Shown in pieces: positions 32,829 through 42,699 of a stretch of DNA of 64,000 nt. The notes under the pieces are model-generated. The model did no database searches, had not been told where the DNA came from, and saw only the letters and a list, made by a program, of their open reading frames with translations. Within the stretch, counting starts at the first letter, position 1; each line of letters opens with the position of its first letter. The position numbers and the translations under genes are program-made. This DNA comes from Sphingomonas sp. Leaf343 (GTDB lineage Bacteria > Pseudomonadota > Alphaproteobacteria > Sphingomonadales > Sphingomonadaceae): the NCBI RefSeq assembly GCF_001423765.1, contig NZ_LMPG01000001.1, forward strand, positions 192,073 to 256,072, given 5' to 3'.

Positions 32829-35257
32829 AGGACTCCCCAGATGTCCTTCGCGTATTCGCGGATGGTGCGATCCGACGAGAACCATCCGACGCGCGCGACG
32901 TTCCTTATCGCGGCGGCGTTCCATCCCTCCCGGTCCTGCCAGCGCGTATCGACCTGACGCTGGGCGGCGGCATAGGCATCGAAATCGGCGGCGAGCATGA
33001 ACCAGTCGCCGTCATAAAGGCCGCCGATCAGCCCCCTGTACCGGTCGGGATCGTCGGGGGAGAAGACGCCTGACGCGATCCCGGACAGCGCCTGCGACAG
33101 TTCCGGCGACGCCTCGATGGCGGCACGCGGATTGTAACCGCGGGCGCGCTGGTCGGCGACCTCGTCCGCGGTCAGGCCGAAGATGACGATGTTGTCGTCG
33201 CCCACCCGATCGCGGATCTCGACGTTCGCACCGTCCAAGGTGCCGATCGTCAGCGCCCCGTTCAAAGCGAACTTCATGTTGCCGGTGCCCGACGCTTCCA
33301 TGCCCGCGGTGCTGATCTGCTCCGACAGGTCGGCGGCGGGGATAATCTTCTCCGCCAGCGACACGTTGTAATTGGGCACGAACGCGACCTTCAATAGCCC
33401 GCCGATCGCCGGGTCGGCGTTGATCCGGCGGGCCACGTCGTTGGCCAGTTTGATGATGAGCTTGGCATTGTGATAGCTCGACGCCGCCTTGCCGCCGAAC
33501 AGCTTCACGCGCGGCACCCAGTCGCGTTCGGGATGGCTGCGGATCTGGTCGTAGAGCGCGACCGTCTCGACGATGTTGAGCAACTGGCGCTTGTATTCGT
33601 GAATACGCTTGATCTGGACGTCGTACATCGCGTCGGGATCGATGCGGATGCCCATCAGCTCCTTCAGGTGCTGCGCCAGCGCGACCTTGTTGGCGCGCTT
33701 CACGCTCGCGAACTTGCTGCGGAAATCGGCATCGTCGGCGAACGGGTCGAGCGCCGACAGCTTCTCGGCGTCATCGAGGAAATCGTCCCCGATCGCTTCC
33801 CGGATCAGCGCGGTCAGTCCGGGGTTCGCCTGTTGCAGCCAGCGGCGCGGGGTGATGCCGTTGGTCTTGTTGTTGATCCGCTCCGGATACAGCGCGTGGA
33901 GGTCGGCGAAGACCGTCTTCTTCATCAGGTCGGTGTGCAGCGCCGCGACGCCGTTGATGCTGTGCGATCCCGCGAACGCCAGATTGGCCATCCGCACGCG
34001 CCGCTCGCCGCCCTCGGCAATCAGGCTGATCGCCGCGATCGCGCGATCGTCGGCACCCTTCGCCTTCGCCTCGCGCAGCAGCTTGGCGTTGATGGCGTAG
34101 ACCAATTGCATGTGCCGGGGCAGCAACCGCTCGAACAGCGGCAGGGGCCAGCTTTCCAGCGCCTCGGGCAGCAGGGTGTGGTTGGTGTAGCCGAACGTCG
34201 CACGGGTGATGTCCCACGCCTCGTCGAAGCCCAGATCGTGGAAATCGACCAGCAACCGCATCAGCTCCGCCACCGCCACCGCAGGGTGCGTGTCGTTGAG
34301 CTGGATCGCCGCCTTGTCGGGCAGCGTGCGAATATCGCCGGTATACTGGATGTGACGGCGGACGATGTCCTGGATCGACGCGGAGGAGAAGAAATACTCC
34401 TGCCGCAGCCGCAGTTCCTGCCCGGCGGCGGTGGAGTCGTTCGGGTAGAGCACGCGCGTCAGCGTCTCGGCGCGGGTCTGTCCGGCCAGCGCACCCTCGA
34501 AATCGCCCGCGTTGAACTGGTCGAGCTTGATCGGGTCGAACGCGCGCGCGGTCCACAGGCGCAGCGTGTTGACCCGCTTCCCGCGCCAGCCGACCATCGG
34601 CGTGTCGACGGCGGTCGCCTCGACGCCCTCGCCCGCCTTCCAGTGGACATGGCCGGTCTCGGTGCCGACGACTTCACCGCCGAAGCCGATGAAATACGCG
34701 CTCTCGCGGCGCTCGAACTCCCACGGGTTGCCATGTTGCAGCCAGTTCTCGGGCAATTCGACCTGAAAACCGTCGTCGATCCGCTGCCGGAACATGCCGT
34801 TCACGTACCGGATGCCATAGCCATAGGCGGGCAGGTCGAGGCTCGCGAGGCTTTCCATGAAGCATGCCGCCAGCCGGCCGAGCCCGCCGTTGCCCAGCGC
34901 CGCGTCCGGCTCGATCTCCTCGATCATCGCCAGATCGACGCCGAGCGACGACAGTGCGCCGGCGATGTCGTGCGTCTGGTTCAGGTTCGACAGTGCGTCG
35001 CGCAGCAGCCGCCCGATCAGGAATTCTAGGCTGAGATAATAGACGCGCTTGGCCCCCTTGGCATGGGCTTCGCGCGTGGATTCCATCCACTTCTCGATGA
35101 TGTCGTTGCGAACGGTGAAGATCGTCGCCGCCAGCCAGTCGTGCGGCCGTGCCGCCTTCTCGTCCTTGCCGATGCGGTGGACGAGGGTGTCGAGGATCTG
35201 CGCTGCGAGCGGCGTCAGCGTCGGCTTGTCGGCGGCAGGGGACAGCAGAGTGGCCAA
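32825..35257 (-). CDS. glgP: Glycogen/starch phosphorylase
   Basis: PLP-dependent enzyme releasing glucose 1-phosphate from glycogen ends. 810 residues, normal for GT35. It has an N-terminal RVYYLSLEFLIGRLL, DAALGNGGLGRLAACFMES, the substrate-side LNDTHPAVAV, and the PLP-lysine block EASGTGNMKFALNGALTIGT (K about 660). The start appears to be a TTG at 35257, preceded by GGAGC; no nearby ATG fits the family N-terminus. It is first in the glg operon, so the promoter should lie in 35258-35374, where a CATACGTATG palindrome (35323-35332) is visible. Confidence 0.95.
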   Translation of the reverse strand: MATLLSPAADKPTLTPLAAQILDTLVHRIGKDEKAARPHDWLAATIFTVRNDIIEKWMESTREAHAKGAKRVYYLSLEFLIGRLLRDALSNLNQTHDIAGALSSLGVDLAMIEEIEPDAALGNGGLGRLAACFMESLASLDLPAYGYGIRYVNGMFRQRIDDGFQVELPENWLQHGNPWEFERRESAYFIGFGGEVVGTETGHVHWKAGEGVEATAVDTPMVGWRGKRVNTLRLWTARAFDPIKLDQFNAGDFEGALAGQTRAETLTRVLYPNDSTAAGQELRLRQEYFFSSASIQDIVRRHIQYTGDIRTLPDKAAIQLNDTHPAVAVAELMRLLVDFHDLGFDEAWDITRATFGYTNHTLLPEALESWPLPLFERLLPRHMQLVYAINAKLLREAKAKGADDRAIAAISLIAEGGERRVRMANLAFAGSHSINGVAALHTDLMKKTVFADLHALYPERINNKTNGITPRRWLQQANPGLTALIREAIGDDFLDDAEKLSALDPFADDADFRSKFASVKRANKVALAQHLKELMGIRIDPDAMYDVQIKRIHEYKRQLLNIVETVALYDQIRSHPERDWVPRVKLFGGKAASSYHNAKLIIKLANDVARRINADPAIGGLLKVAFVPNYNVSLAEKIIPAADLSEQISTAGMEASGTGNMKFALNGALTIGTLDGANVEIRDRVGDDNIVIFGLTADEVADQRARGYNPRAAIEASPELSQALSGIASGVFSPDDPDRYRGLIGGLYDGDWFMLAADFDAYAAAQRQVDTRWQDREGWNAAAIRNVARVGWFSSDRTIREYAKDIWGVL

Positions 35258-35374
35258 GAGATGCTCCGGGATGATTGATCCGGATCAGCGATAGCGTGCG
35301 CGCCTTAAGGAAGTCACGCGATCATACGTATGTGGCTTGTTCGATCCTCCCCGCGCCGGGAAGGAGCTTGTGGA

Positions 35375-36700
35375 TTAAACCATCCCGTACAGCAACGTAC
35401 CGTTCAATCCGATGATGATCGCGGTAATCACCCATGCCAGCCCGCGCAGCCATGCCGGGCTGACCAGATCGCCCATCACCGCGCGCCGGCCGGTGAACAT
35501 CACCAGCGGCACGACCGCGAACGGCAGTTGCAGGCTCAGGATCACCTGGCTCAGCACCAGCAACTGCGTCGCGCCCGAATCGCCGCTTGCGCCCACCACC
35601 AGCACCGCCGGCACGATCGCCAGCGCCCGCGTCACCAGCCGGCGCGCCCAAGTCGGCAGGCGCAGATGCAGGAACCCCTCCATCACGATCTGCCCCGCCA
35701 GCGTGCCGGTGACGGTGGAGTTCTGACCCGACGCCAGCAGCGCTACGGCGAACACGATGCTCGCCGCGCCGACACCCAGCGACGGCGCGAGCAGGCGATA
35801 CGCCTCGTCGATCTCCGCCACGTCCGTCCGTCCCGCGGTGTGGAAGGTCGCCGCGGCGAGGATCAGGATGGCGGCATTGATGAAGAAAGCGAGGCCGAGC
35901 GCGACGGTCCCGTCGATCGTCGCCATCTTCGCGGCTTCGCGCTTGTCCGCCGGTTCTGTGCCGAACGCGCGGGTCTGCACGATCGAGGAGTGCAGGTAGA
36001 GGTTATGTGGCATCACCGTCGCGCCAAGGATGCCGATCGCGATATACAGCATCGCCGGATTGGTCAGGATCTCCGGCGTCGGCACGAAGCCCCGCATGAC
36101 CGCCTGCGGATCGGGCCGCGCGAGGAAAAGTTCGTATACGAAGCAACCGGCGATGATGCACAGCAGCGCGATGACGAACGCCTCCAGCCGGCGGAACCCG
36201 AAGCGTTGCAGCGCGAGGATCAGGAACACGTCGACCGCCGTGATGAGCACGCCCCATGTCAAAGGCAGGCCGAACAGCAGTTTCAGCGCGATCGCGGTGC
36301 CCAGCACCTCCGCCAGATCGCAGGCGATGATCGCGATTTCGCACAATACCCACAACGCGATGCTGACCGGCTTCGAATAATTCGCGCGGCATGCCTGCGC
36401 CAGGTCCATGCCCGACGCCACGCCAAGCCGCGCGGACAGGGCCTGCAGCACGATCGCCATCAGATTGGACAACAGGATGACGCTGAGCAGCGTATAGCCG
36501 AACGCCGATCCGCCGGCGATGTCGGTCGCCCAGTTGCCGGGGTCCATATAGCCGACCGCGACCAGATAGCCGGGGCCGGCGAAGGCCAGGAAACGGCGGA
36601 ATGCGCCCGCGCCGGCGGGCAGCGCGACGCTGCGATGGCTTTCCGCCAGCGATCGGAAATCGCCGCGGGGCAGGGTGTCGGTGGCGGAAGGTGGCGGCAT
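35375..36700 (-). CDS. mntH: NRAMP-family divalent metal (manganese) transporter MntH
   Basis: Proton-coupled importer of Mn2+ and related ions. The 441-residue product has about 11 TM helices. The TM1 metal motif is DPGNWATD (53-60) and the TM6 motif is [13 protein letters not shown] with the metal-coordinating Met near 230, both standard for the family. The start is the ATG at 36700. The frame is open to 37069, but that extension lies in the divergent DUF2147 gene and is not conserved. The interval to the divergent gene is 79 bases; no clear MntR or Fur box is recognised. Confidence 0.94.
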   Translation of the reverse strand: MPPPSATDTLPRGDFRSLAESHRSVALPAGAGAFRRFLAFAGPGYLVAVGYMDPGNWATDIAGGSAFGYTLLSVILLSNLMAIVLQALSARLGVASGMDLAQACRANYSKPVSIALWVLCEIAIIACDLAEVLGTAIALKLLFGLPLTWGVLITAVDVFLILALQRFGFRRLEAFVIALLCIIAGCFVYELFLARPDPQAVMRGFVPTPEILTNPAMLYIAIGILGATVMPHNLYLHSSIVQTRAFGTEPADKREAAKMATIDGTVALGLAFFINAAILILAAATFHTAGRTDVAEIDEAYRLLAPSLGVGAASIVFAVALLASGQNSTVTGTLAGQIVMEGFLHLRLPTWARRLVTRALAIVPAVLVVGASGDSGATQLLVLSQVILSLQLPFAVVPLVMFTGRRAVMGDLVSPAWLRGLAWVITAIIIGLNGTLLYGMV

Positions 36701-36779
36701 CGCGGTCACAGGTGGCGCAGGTCGGGCGCGGCGGCAAGCGACTTGCATTAGGCCGGCGGGCAGGACAACGATTGCAGCG

Positions 36780-37199
36780 ATGCAAAAGACCCTGATCCTG
36801 CTGGCGTCCGCCGCCGCTGCCACCGCCACGCCCATCCTTGCCACGACGCCGATCGCAGGTCGCTGGATCACCGAGGAAAAGACGGCGATCGTCACCATCG
36901 GCCCGTGCGGCGCGGCGATCTGCGGACGCCTGACGACGCTGCTGAAACAGCCGCCGTCGGGACCGCCGGTCGACTCCAACAACCCCGATCCGAAGCTGCG
37001 GCAGCGCCCGCTGGAGGGACTGGTGATCCTGTCCGGCTTCACCGAGAAGGGCGACGACTGGCGCGGCAAGATTTATGATCCCAGATCGGGAAAGACGTAC
37101 AAATCGATCCTGAAGCGGGACGCGAACGGAACGCTGAAGGTGCAGGGCTGCATCGCGTTCTTCTGTCGGACGCAACGCTGGTCGCTTGTAACCCGTTGA
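36780..37199 (+). CDS. DUF2147 domain-containing exported protein
   Basis: 139 residues. Signal peptide [21 protein letters not shown], then a DUF2147 lipocalin-like beta domain: [56 protein letters not shown] (each in blocks) and a final [13 protein letters not shown]. Four cysteines in two CxxxxC-type pairs (CGAAIC, CIAFFC) suggest periplasmic disulfides. Function is unknown for the family. The start is the ATG at 36780; in-frame upstream codons overlap mntH and are unlikely. Confidence 0.85.
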   Translation: MQKTLILLASAAAATATPILATTPIAGRWITEEKTAIVTIGPCGAAICGRLTTLLKQPPSGPPVDSNNPDPKLRQRPLEGLVILSGFTEKGDDWRGKIYDPRSGKTYKSILKRDANGTLKVQGCIAFFCRTQRWSLVTR

Positions 37200-37239
37200 T
37201 CTTGGCCGGAACGGCCCATTAATAATTGATGAACGCGCC

Positions 37240-37271
37240 TTGACCGTTAACGACGAATGGTCATGATGACC
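37240..37271 (+). promoter_or_regulatory. Predicted promoter and overlapping dyad before the metalloprotease gene
   Basis: TTGACC (37240-37245), a 16-base spacer, CATGAT (37262-37267). The perfect dyad GGTCAT-G-ATGACC (37259-37271) covers the -10, an arrangement typical of a repressor operator. No regulator is identified. Confidence 0.35.
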
Positions 37272-37326
37272 CCCGGCTGATCCGACCAGAGTCGGGCGAA
37301 GTCAAAGCTATCTCGGGGAGATCACC

Positions 37327-38508
37327 ATGAAGAATGCGTTGAAGCGTGCGAGCGCTGTCATGCTGGCGGCGACCAGCCTTGCCGCCGCCGCGCCGGCGTC
37401 CGCCGTGACCATCAACCTGATCGATGTCGGCGGCGTCGCCGGTTCGCCCGCCGCACGCGGCTTCGCCGCTGCCGCCGCTTATTGGGAGAGCGTGTTCACC
37501 AACGATGCGGTGCTGAACTTCGAAGTGGGCTTCTCCCCGCTCGGGCCGAACGTGCTGGGCGGCACGCGCAGCACCCTGCTGACCGACGTTGCGATCTCCA
37601 GCTATTACGGGGCCCTGCGCGCCGGTGCGTCGAGCGCTCTGGACCGGGCGGCCGTCGGCGGCCTCGCGCCGCTGACCGGCGGCAGCGTCAACGTCACGGT
37701 GCCGCAATATCTCAACCCGACCAACCGCACCGGCATCGCCGACAACGGCACGCGCATCGCCCCGCTCGGGCAGGAGATCAGCAGCGAGATCGCGATCTCG
37801 ACCGCCAACGTGAAGGCGCTCTACGACGACAACGCCGCGTACGAGGCGGATTACGGGGCCGGCGTGATCGACGGCAACATCCAGTTTTCCAGCACCTTCA
37901 ACTTCGATTTCGACCCGACCGACGGCATCACCGCCGGCTCCTACGACTTCATCGGCGTCGCGATCCACGAACTCGGCCATGCGCTGGGCTTCCTCAGCGG
38001 TGCCGACGATTTCGACTATTCGACCGGTTTCGCGGGTCAGGTCGACAATGTCTGGTGGGGCTATGCGGGCGACATGTTCCGCTATTCGGCGGAAGGCCAG
38101 CTCGACTGGACGTTCGGCACCGATTCCTATTTCTCGCTCGATGGCGGCAAGACGGCGTTCATGAACGGCTTCTTCTCGACCGGGGAGAACAACGGCGACG
38201 GCTGGCAGGCTTCGCACTGGAAGGCGCCGGGCGGCTGCACCGACCTGCTCGGGATCATGAACCCGTATATCTGCAGCGGTCTGGTCGACAAGGTCGACGC
38301 GCTCGATCTCGCCTTCTTCGACGCGATCGGGTGGAACGTGAACGTCGATGTGCTGGCCAATTCCGGCTATGCGTTCACCACCGGTCAGGCGTTCGGGCTG
38401 GTTCCGGAGCCGGCGACGTGGGCGATGATGATCGGCGGTATGAGTCTGGTCGGCGGTGCGATGCGCCGCCGCCGCACCTCCGTCCGTTTCGCGACGACGA
38501 CGGCCTGA
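37327..38508 (+). CDS. PEPxxWA-CTERM-anchored secreted zinc metalloprotease (NF038122-like)
   Basis: 393 residues. Signal peptide (MKNALKRASAVMLAATSLAAAAPASA), an approximately 330-residue catalytic part with the metzincin-type zinc site HELGHALGFLSGAD (H214, E215, H218, D227 in third-ligand position), and a C-terminal sorting tail. The tail is PEPATWAMMIGGM, a hydrophobic stretch, then RRRR. The tail predicts cleavage by an exosortase and surface or secreted delivery. The substrate is unknown. A strong ribosome site (GGGGAG) precedes the ATG, and two hairpins follow the stop, the second a clear terminator. Confidence 0.8.
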   Translation: MKNALKRASAVMLAATSLAAAAPASAVTINLIDVGGVAGSPAARGFAAAAAYWESVFTNDAVLNFEVGFSPLGPNVLGGTRSTLLTDVAISSYYGALRAGASSALDRAAVGGLAPLTGGSVNVTVPQYLNPTNRTGIADNGTRIAPLGQEISSEIAISTANVKALYDDNAAYEADYGAGVIDGNIQFSSTFNFDFDPTDGITAGSYDFIGVAIHELGHALGFLSGADDFDYSTGFAGQVDNVWWGYAGDMFRYSAEGQLDWTFGTDSYFSLDGGKTAFMNGFFSTGENNGDGWQASHWKAPGGCTDLLGIMNPYICSGLVDKVDALDLAFFDAIGWNVNVDVLANSGYAFTTGQAFGLVPEPATWAMMIGGMSLVGGAMRRRRTSVRFATTTA

Positions 38509-38518
38509 GCGAGCGAAG

Positions 38519-38544
38519 CCCGGCGGTTCCGACGGACCGCCGGG
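38519..38544 (+). other. GC-rich hairpin after the metalloprotease gene
   Basis: CCCGGCGGT and ACCGCCGGG arms (9 bp) with an eight-base loop, 10 bases past the stop and upstream of the true terminator. It may protect the 3' end of the message. Confidence 0.45.
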
Positions 38545-38554
38545 TTGATCGAAC

Positions 38555-38593
38555 AAAAAAGGGAGCCGGACATCGCGTCCGGCTCCCTTTTTT
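38555..38593. terminator. Bidirectional intrinsic terminator
   Basis: A6, GGGAGCCGGAC (38561-38571), loop ATCGC, GTCCGGCTCCC (38577-38587), T6. The stem is a perfect 11 bp. It serves the metalloprotease gene on plus and typA on minus. The rest of 38594-38748 shows no gene, only a GATCCCGCT/AGCGGGATC dyad near 38711-38739. Confidence 0.92.
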
Positions 38594-38748
38594 GTCGCTC
38601 GATGAAAGGGCGGTTCATCGCGGTGATCCGCCTGAACCATCGGTCAGTGCTCCGCACGGCCCCGGCGCGAAATGCCGTATCGAAACCCCAACCCCTGGCC
38701 TGACTTTCCCGCGATCCCGCTCCCGTCCGGGCAGCGGGATCGTACCGG

Positions 38749-40593
38749 TCAGGCGACCAACTTCGCGCGGCTGGCCTTCTTGCGCTCGTTGGCGTCGAGG
38801 TGGCGCTTGCGCAGCCGGATCGACTTCGGCGTCACCTCGACCATCTCGTCGTCGTCGATATAGGCGATCGCCTGCTCCAGCGTCGCGCGCTTGGGCGGAG
38901 TCAGGCGGACCTGATCGTCCTTGCCGCCCGAGGCGCGGAAGTTGGTCAGCGCCTTGGTCTTCATCGGGTTGACCTCGAGGTCGTCCGGCTTGGCGTTCTC
39001 GCCGACGATCATGCCCTCGTACAGCGCCTCGCCATGCCCGACGAACAGGATGCCGCGCTCCTCCAGCGGTCCCAGCGCGTAGGAATTGGCCTCACCGGCA
39101 CCGTTGGAGATCAGGACTCCGTTCTTGCGGCCCTCGATCTGGCCCTTGTGCGGGCCGTACTTCTCGAACAGCCGGTTCATGATGCCGGTGCCGCGCGTGT
39201 CCGACAGGAACTCGCCGTGATAGCCGATCATGCCGCGCGACGGCGCGGAGAAGGTGATGCGCGTCTTGCCGCCGGTCGACGGGCGCATGTCGGTCAGCTC
39301 CGCCTTGCGCAGGTTCATCTTCTCGACGACCGTGCCCGAATATTCGTCGTCCACGTCGATGATGACGGTCTCGTACGGCTCGGTCTTCTTGCCGTTCTCG
39401 TCCTCGCCGAACAGCACGCGCGGGCGGCTGATGCCCAGTTCGAAGCCCTCGCGGCGCATCGTTTCGATCAGCACGCCCAGCTGAAGCTCGCCGCGGCCCG
39501 CCACTTCGTAGCTGTCGCGGTCGGCGGCCTCGGTCACCTTCACGGCGACGTTCGACTCGGCTTCGCGGAACAGGCGGTCGCGGATCATCCGCGACGTCAC
39601 CTTGGTGCCCTCGCGACCCGCCATCGGCGAATCGTTCACCGCGAAACGCATCGACAGTGTCGGCGGATCGATCGGCTGTGCGTGCAGCGGCTCGGTGACG
39701 GTCACGTCGGCAATCGTGTTGGCGACGGTCGCGATCGACAGGCCGGCCAGCGAGATGATGTCGCCCGCCTTCGCCTCGTCCACCGGCACGCGCTCCAGCC
39801 CGCGGAACGACATGATCTTCGACGCGCGGCCGGTCTCGACGATGTTGCCGTCGTTATCCAGCGCGTGGATCGCCTGGTTGGTCTTCACCGTGCCGGAATT
39901 GACCCGGCCGGTCAGCACGCGGCCGAGGAAGTTGTCGCGGTCGAGCAGCGTGACGAGGAAGGTGAAGGGAACGTCCTCGACCTCGACCTCGGGGGCGGGG
40001 ACGTGGCTGACGATCGTCTCGAACATCGGGATCAGCGTGCCTTCGCGCGCGTCCATGTCGGTCGAGGCGTAGCCGTTGCGGCCCGACGCATAGAGCACGG
40101 GGAAGTCGAGCTGTTCGTCATTGGCGTCGAGCGAGACGAACAGGTCGAACACCTCGTCCAGCACTTCCTGGATGCGTGCGTCGGGACGGTCGACCTTATT
40201 GACGACGACGATCGGCTTCAGGCCGAGCGCCAGCGCCTTGCCGGTCACGAACTTGGTCTGCGGCATCGCGCCCTCGGACGAGTCGACCAGCAGGACGACG
40301 CCGTCGACCATGCTGAGGATGCGCTCCACCTCACCGCCGAAGTCGGCGTGGCCGGGCGTGTCGACGATGTTGATGCGGATGCTCTCGCTGGCGCCCGGCG
40401 GCGTCCAGTCGACCGAGGTGGGCTTGGCGAGAATGGTGATCCCGCGCTCCTTCTCGAGGTCGTTGGAGTCCATCGCGCGCTCCTCGACGCGCTGATTGTC
40501 GCGGAAGGTACCCGACTGGCGGAAGAGCTGGTCGACGAGCGTGGTCTTGCCGTGGTCGACGTGCGCGATGATCGCCACGTTGCGGAGGCTCAT
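38749..40593 (-). CDS. typA: Ribosome-associated translational GTPase TypA/BipA
   Basis: Translational GTPase related to EF-G that helps ribosome assembly and stress adaptation. The 614-residue product has G1 AHVDHGKTT at 9-17, the RGITI switch, G3 DTPGHADF and G4 NKVDR. Domain III/V blocks and the BipA-specific C-terminal domain follow ([19 protein letters not shown], ending [14 protein letters not shown]). The ATG at 40593 starts [17 protein letters not shown], the canonical N-terminus, with AGGA upstream; the open frame to 40758 is non-conserved. It is divergent from telA. Confidence 0.96.
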   Translation of the reverse strand: MSLRNVAIIAHVDHGKTTLVDQLFRQSGTFRDNQRVEERAMDSNDLEKERGITILAKPTSVDWTPPGASESIRINIVDTPGHADFGGEVERILSMVDGVVLLVDSSEGAMPQTKFVTGKALALGLKPIVVVNKVDRPDARIQEVLDEVFDLFVSLDANDEQLDFPVLYASGRNGYASTDMDAREGTLIPMFETIVSHVPAPEVEVEDVPFTFLVTLLDRDNFLGRVLTGRVNSGTVKTNQAIHALDNDGNIVETGRASKIMSFRGLERVPVDEAKAGDIISLAGLSIATVANTIADVTVTEPLHAQPIDPPTLSMRFAVNDSPMAGREGTKVTSRMIRDRLFREAESNVAVKVTEAADRDSYEVAGRGELQLGVLIETMRREGFELGISRPRVLFGEDENGKKTEPYETVIIDVDDEYSGTVVEKMNLRKAELTDMRPSTGGKTRITFSAPSRGMIGYHGEFLSDTRGTGIMNRLFEKYGPHKGQIEGRKNGVLISNGAGEANSYALGPLEERGILFVGHGEALYEGMIVGENAKPDDLEVNPMKTKALTNFRASGGKDDQVRLTPPKRATLEQAIAYIDDDEMVEVTPKSIRLRKRHLDANERKKASRAKLVA

Positions 40594-40686
40594 GGGGAAT
40601 CCTGGATGTCTGGAGCGAAGTTGCGCGCCCCATAGCCGAAATGGTGCGCCGCGGGAAGGGCGGGCATTGCAGGGCGGGTCGGCCGT

Positions 40687-40708
40687 GCGTATTATTCGCC
40701 TAATACGC
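40687..40708. promoter_or_regulatory. Perfect palindrome GCGTATTA-N6-TAATACGC between typA and telA
   Basis: Eight-base perfect arms around TTCGCC, 56 bases before the telA ATG and 94 bases before typA. It is AT-rich within a GC-rich gap and contains a TAATAC -10-like box. It resembles a dimeric repressor operator controlling telA, or both genes. Confidence 0.5.
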
Positions 40709-40763
40709 TTGCGCGGCAGCACCGGCCCGGCCACATTGCCGCTCCTATCCGAGGACAAGACGC

Positions 40764-41972
40764 ATGGCGACGACGACCGAGACGATCACCGCTGAAAAAG
40801 AGCTGGTGCTGACGCCGCCCGATCCGGTGCCGACGGTCGCGCCGGCCAGGGCGGCGGGGCTGGTGCCGGTGGACGACACCAAGAAGTCGGAGCTGGAGAC
40901 TAGGGTCGACAGCTTCGTGACCGATCTGGTCGCGCAGGACGTCAACAGCCCCGAATTCGGCAAGCGCGTCGATGCCATCACCGCGATGGGCGCGAAGGAG
41001 ATTCGCGAGGCGGCGGGCCAGTCCAACCGCTTCCTCGACCGCCCGGTCCGCGCGATGGATCAGGAGACGGGTGTCGGCAAGGATCTGGCCGAGCTTCGCC
41101 GCGTCGTCGAGGACCTCGATCCCGGCAAGAAGGGCAATTTGACCGCGCCGCAGAAGCTGTTCGGGATCATTCCGTTCGGCAGCAAGATGCGCAATTACTT
41201 CGATGGCTACAAATCGTCGCAGACGCATATCAGCTCGATCCTGAAGAGCCTCGCCAGCGGCAAGGACGAGCTGCTGATGGACAACGCCGCGATCGATACG
41301 GAGCGCGCCAATCTGTGGAACGCGATGGGTCGGCTGGAGCAGATGATCCACCTGTCGCAGGCGATGGACGCCAGGCTGGAGGACAAGGCCAACGAGCTGG
41401 ATCACACCGATCCCGCCAAGGCAAAGGCGATCCGCGAGACGGCGTTGTTCTATACGCGGCAGCGCACGCAGGACCTGCTGACGCAGATGGCGGTGACGGT
41501 GCAGGGCTATCTCGCGCTGGATCTGGTCAAGAAGAACAACGTCGAACTGGTGAAGGGCGTCGACCGCGCCAGCACCACGACGGTCGCGGCGTTGCGCACG
41601 GCGGTGACGGTGGCGCAGGCACTGACCAACCAGAAGCTGGTGCTGGAACAGATCACGCAGTTGAACACGACGACGGCGAACATCATCGATTCGACCGGCA
41701 AGTTGCTCAAGAGCCAGACCGCGCAGATTCACGAACAGGCCGCCGCCTCGACGATCCCGCTGGAGACGCTGCAACGCGCGTTCCAGAACATCTACGACAC
41801 GATGGATGCGATCGACACGTTCAAGCTGAAGGCGCTCGATTCGATGAAGACGACCGTCACTACGCTGGGCAACGAGGTTGAGAAGTCGCGCGGCTACATC
41901 GCCCGCGCCGAAGGTGCGAGCCAGGGGGCGATTGCCGCCCCGACCAACCAGTACCGGCTGGAGAGCCTGTAA
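40764..41972 (+). CDS. telA: TelA-family toxic anion resistance protein
   Basis: 402 residues, mostly alpha-helical, member of PF05816 (TelA/KlaA/YaaN). Family members have been linked to tellurite and cell-envelope-antibiotic resistance, but the mechanism is unknown. Conserved blocks are the central [32 protein letters not shown] (two pieces), [22 protein letters not shown], and the C-terminal [23 protein letters not shown]. No signal peptide or TM, so probably cytoplasmic. The next gene starts 3 nt downstream and encodes an XpaC-like membrane protein, the same pairing as Bacillus xpaC-yaaN. No terZABCD-type tellurite genes are present. Confidence 0.9.
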   Translation: MATTTETITAEKELVLTPPDPVPTVAPARAAGLVPVDDTKKSELETRVDSFVTDLVAQDVNSPEFGKRVDAITAMGAKEIREAAGQSNRFLDRPVRAMDQETGVGKDLAELRRVVEDLDPGKKGNLTAPQKLFGIIPFGSKMRNYFDGYKSSQTHISSILKSLASGKDELLMDNAAIDTERANLWNAMGRLEQMIHLSQAMDARLEDKANELDHTDPAKAKAIRETALFYTRQRTQDLLTQMAVTVQGYLALDLVKKNNVELVKGVDRASTTTVAALRTAVTVAQALTNQKLVLEQITQLNTTTANIIDSTGKLLKSQTAQIHEQAAASTIPLETLQRAFQNIYDTMDAIDTFKLKALDSMKTTVTTLGNEVEKSRGYIARAEGASQGAIAAPTNQYRLESL

Positions 41973-41975
41973 CCG

Positions 41976-42686
41976 ATGAGCGACGTCGACGACGCCATCT
42001 CGGCCGCGCGGTCCAGCTGGGCACGGATCAGCGATACCGGTGACGGGGTGCCGACCCGCGCCCGGCGGCGGCGGACCGCGAGCATCGCCAAACGGCTGAC
42101 ATGGATCGCCGGCGCGATCGTTGCGATCCTTGCGGTGGCGATGGTGTGGGGCATGATCGTGCCGCTGGGCATCGCCGGTGCGATGATAGTGATGGCGATA
42201 CTGCTCGCGGCCGTGCTGCTGCTGTCGTTCATCCCCGGCGAGCGCGCTGCCCCACCGCCCGAGAAGCTGAAGACGGTCGATATCCGTGCGCTGCCCGCGC
42301 AGACCGAGCGGTGGCTGGGCGCGCAGCGCGGGGCATTGCCGCGGCCGGCGCAGGTGCTGGTCGACCGGATCGGCGAGCGGCTGGACACGCTCTCCCCGCA
42401 GCTGGCGCGGATCGAGCCGCAGACGGAAGAAGCGTTCGAGGTCCGGCGGCTGGTCGGCGAGCAGTTGCCCGCCTTCGTCAACGACTATGCGCGGGTGCCG
42501 GATACCCTGCGCACCGTCGAGCGGAACGGGCGGACGCCGGACGCCGAACTGGTCGCCGGCCTGCAACTGATCGAGCGCGAGATCGCCGACATGACGGCAC
42601 GGCTGGCGCAGGACGATCTCGACAATCTCCAGACGCGTGGACGCTTTCTGGAGATGAAGTACAAGGACGGCGACGAGCCACGCTGA
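41976..42686 (+). CDS. XpaC-like membrane protein paired with TelA
   Basis: 236 residues. A basic N-terminus (RARRRRTASIAKR) is followed by two adjacent hydrophobic helices (WIAGAIVAILAVAMVWGMIV and AGAMIVMAILLAAVLLLSFI). A helical cytoplasmic domain follows with repeated ERL/QLARIEPQTEEAFEVRRLVGEQLP-type segments. Layout and adjacency to telA match the XpaC/5-bromo-4-chloroindolyl phosphate hydrolysis family, though sequence identity by eye is modest. It probably anchors TelA at the membrane. Convergent with the fucosidase gene, 13 bases away. Confidence 0.7.
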   Translation: MSDVDDAISAARSSWARISDTGDGVPTRARRRRTASIAKRLTWIAGAIVAILAVAMVWGMIVPLGIAGAMIVMAILLAAVLLLSFIPGERAAPPPEKLKTVDIRALPAQTERWLGAQRGALPRPAQVLVDRIGERLDTLSPQLARIEPQTEEAFEVRRLVGEQLPAFVNDYARVPDTLRTVERNGRTPDAELVAGLQLIEREIADMTARLAQDDLDNLQTRGRFLEMKYKDGDEPR

Positions 42687-42699
42687 CCGCAGCCCGGCG

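Noticed and set aside
37208..37232. GGAAC before the metalloprotease gene as an EcfG promoter
   Set aside because: No CGTT-like -10 lies 16-17 bases downstream; a TTGACC/CATGAT promoter is a better fit.
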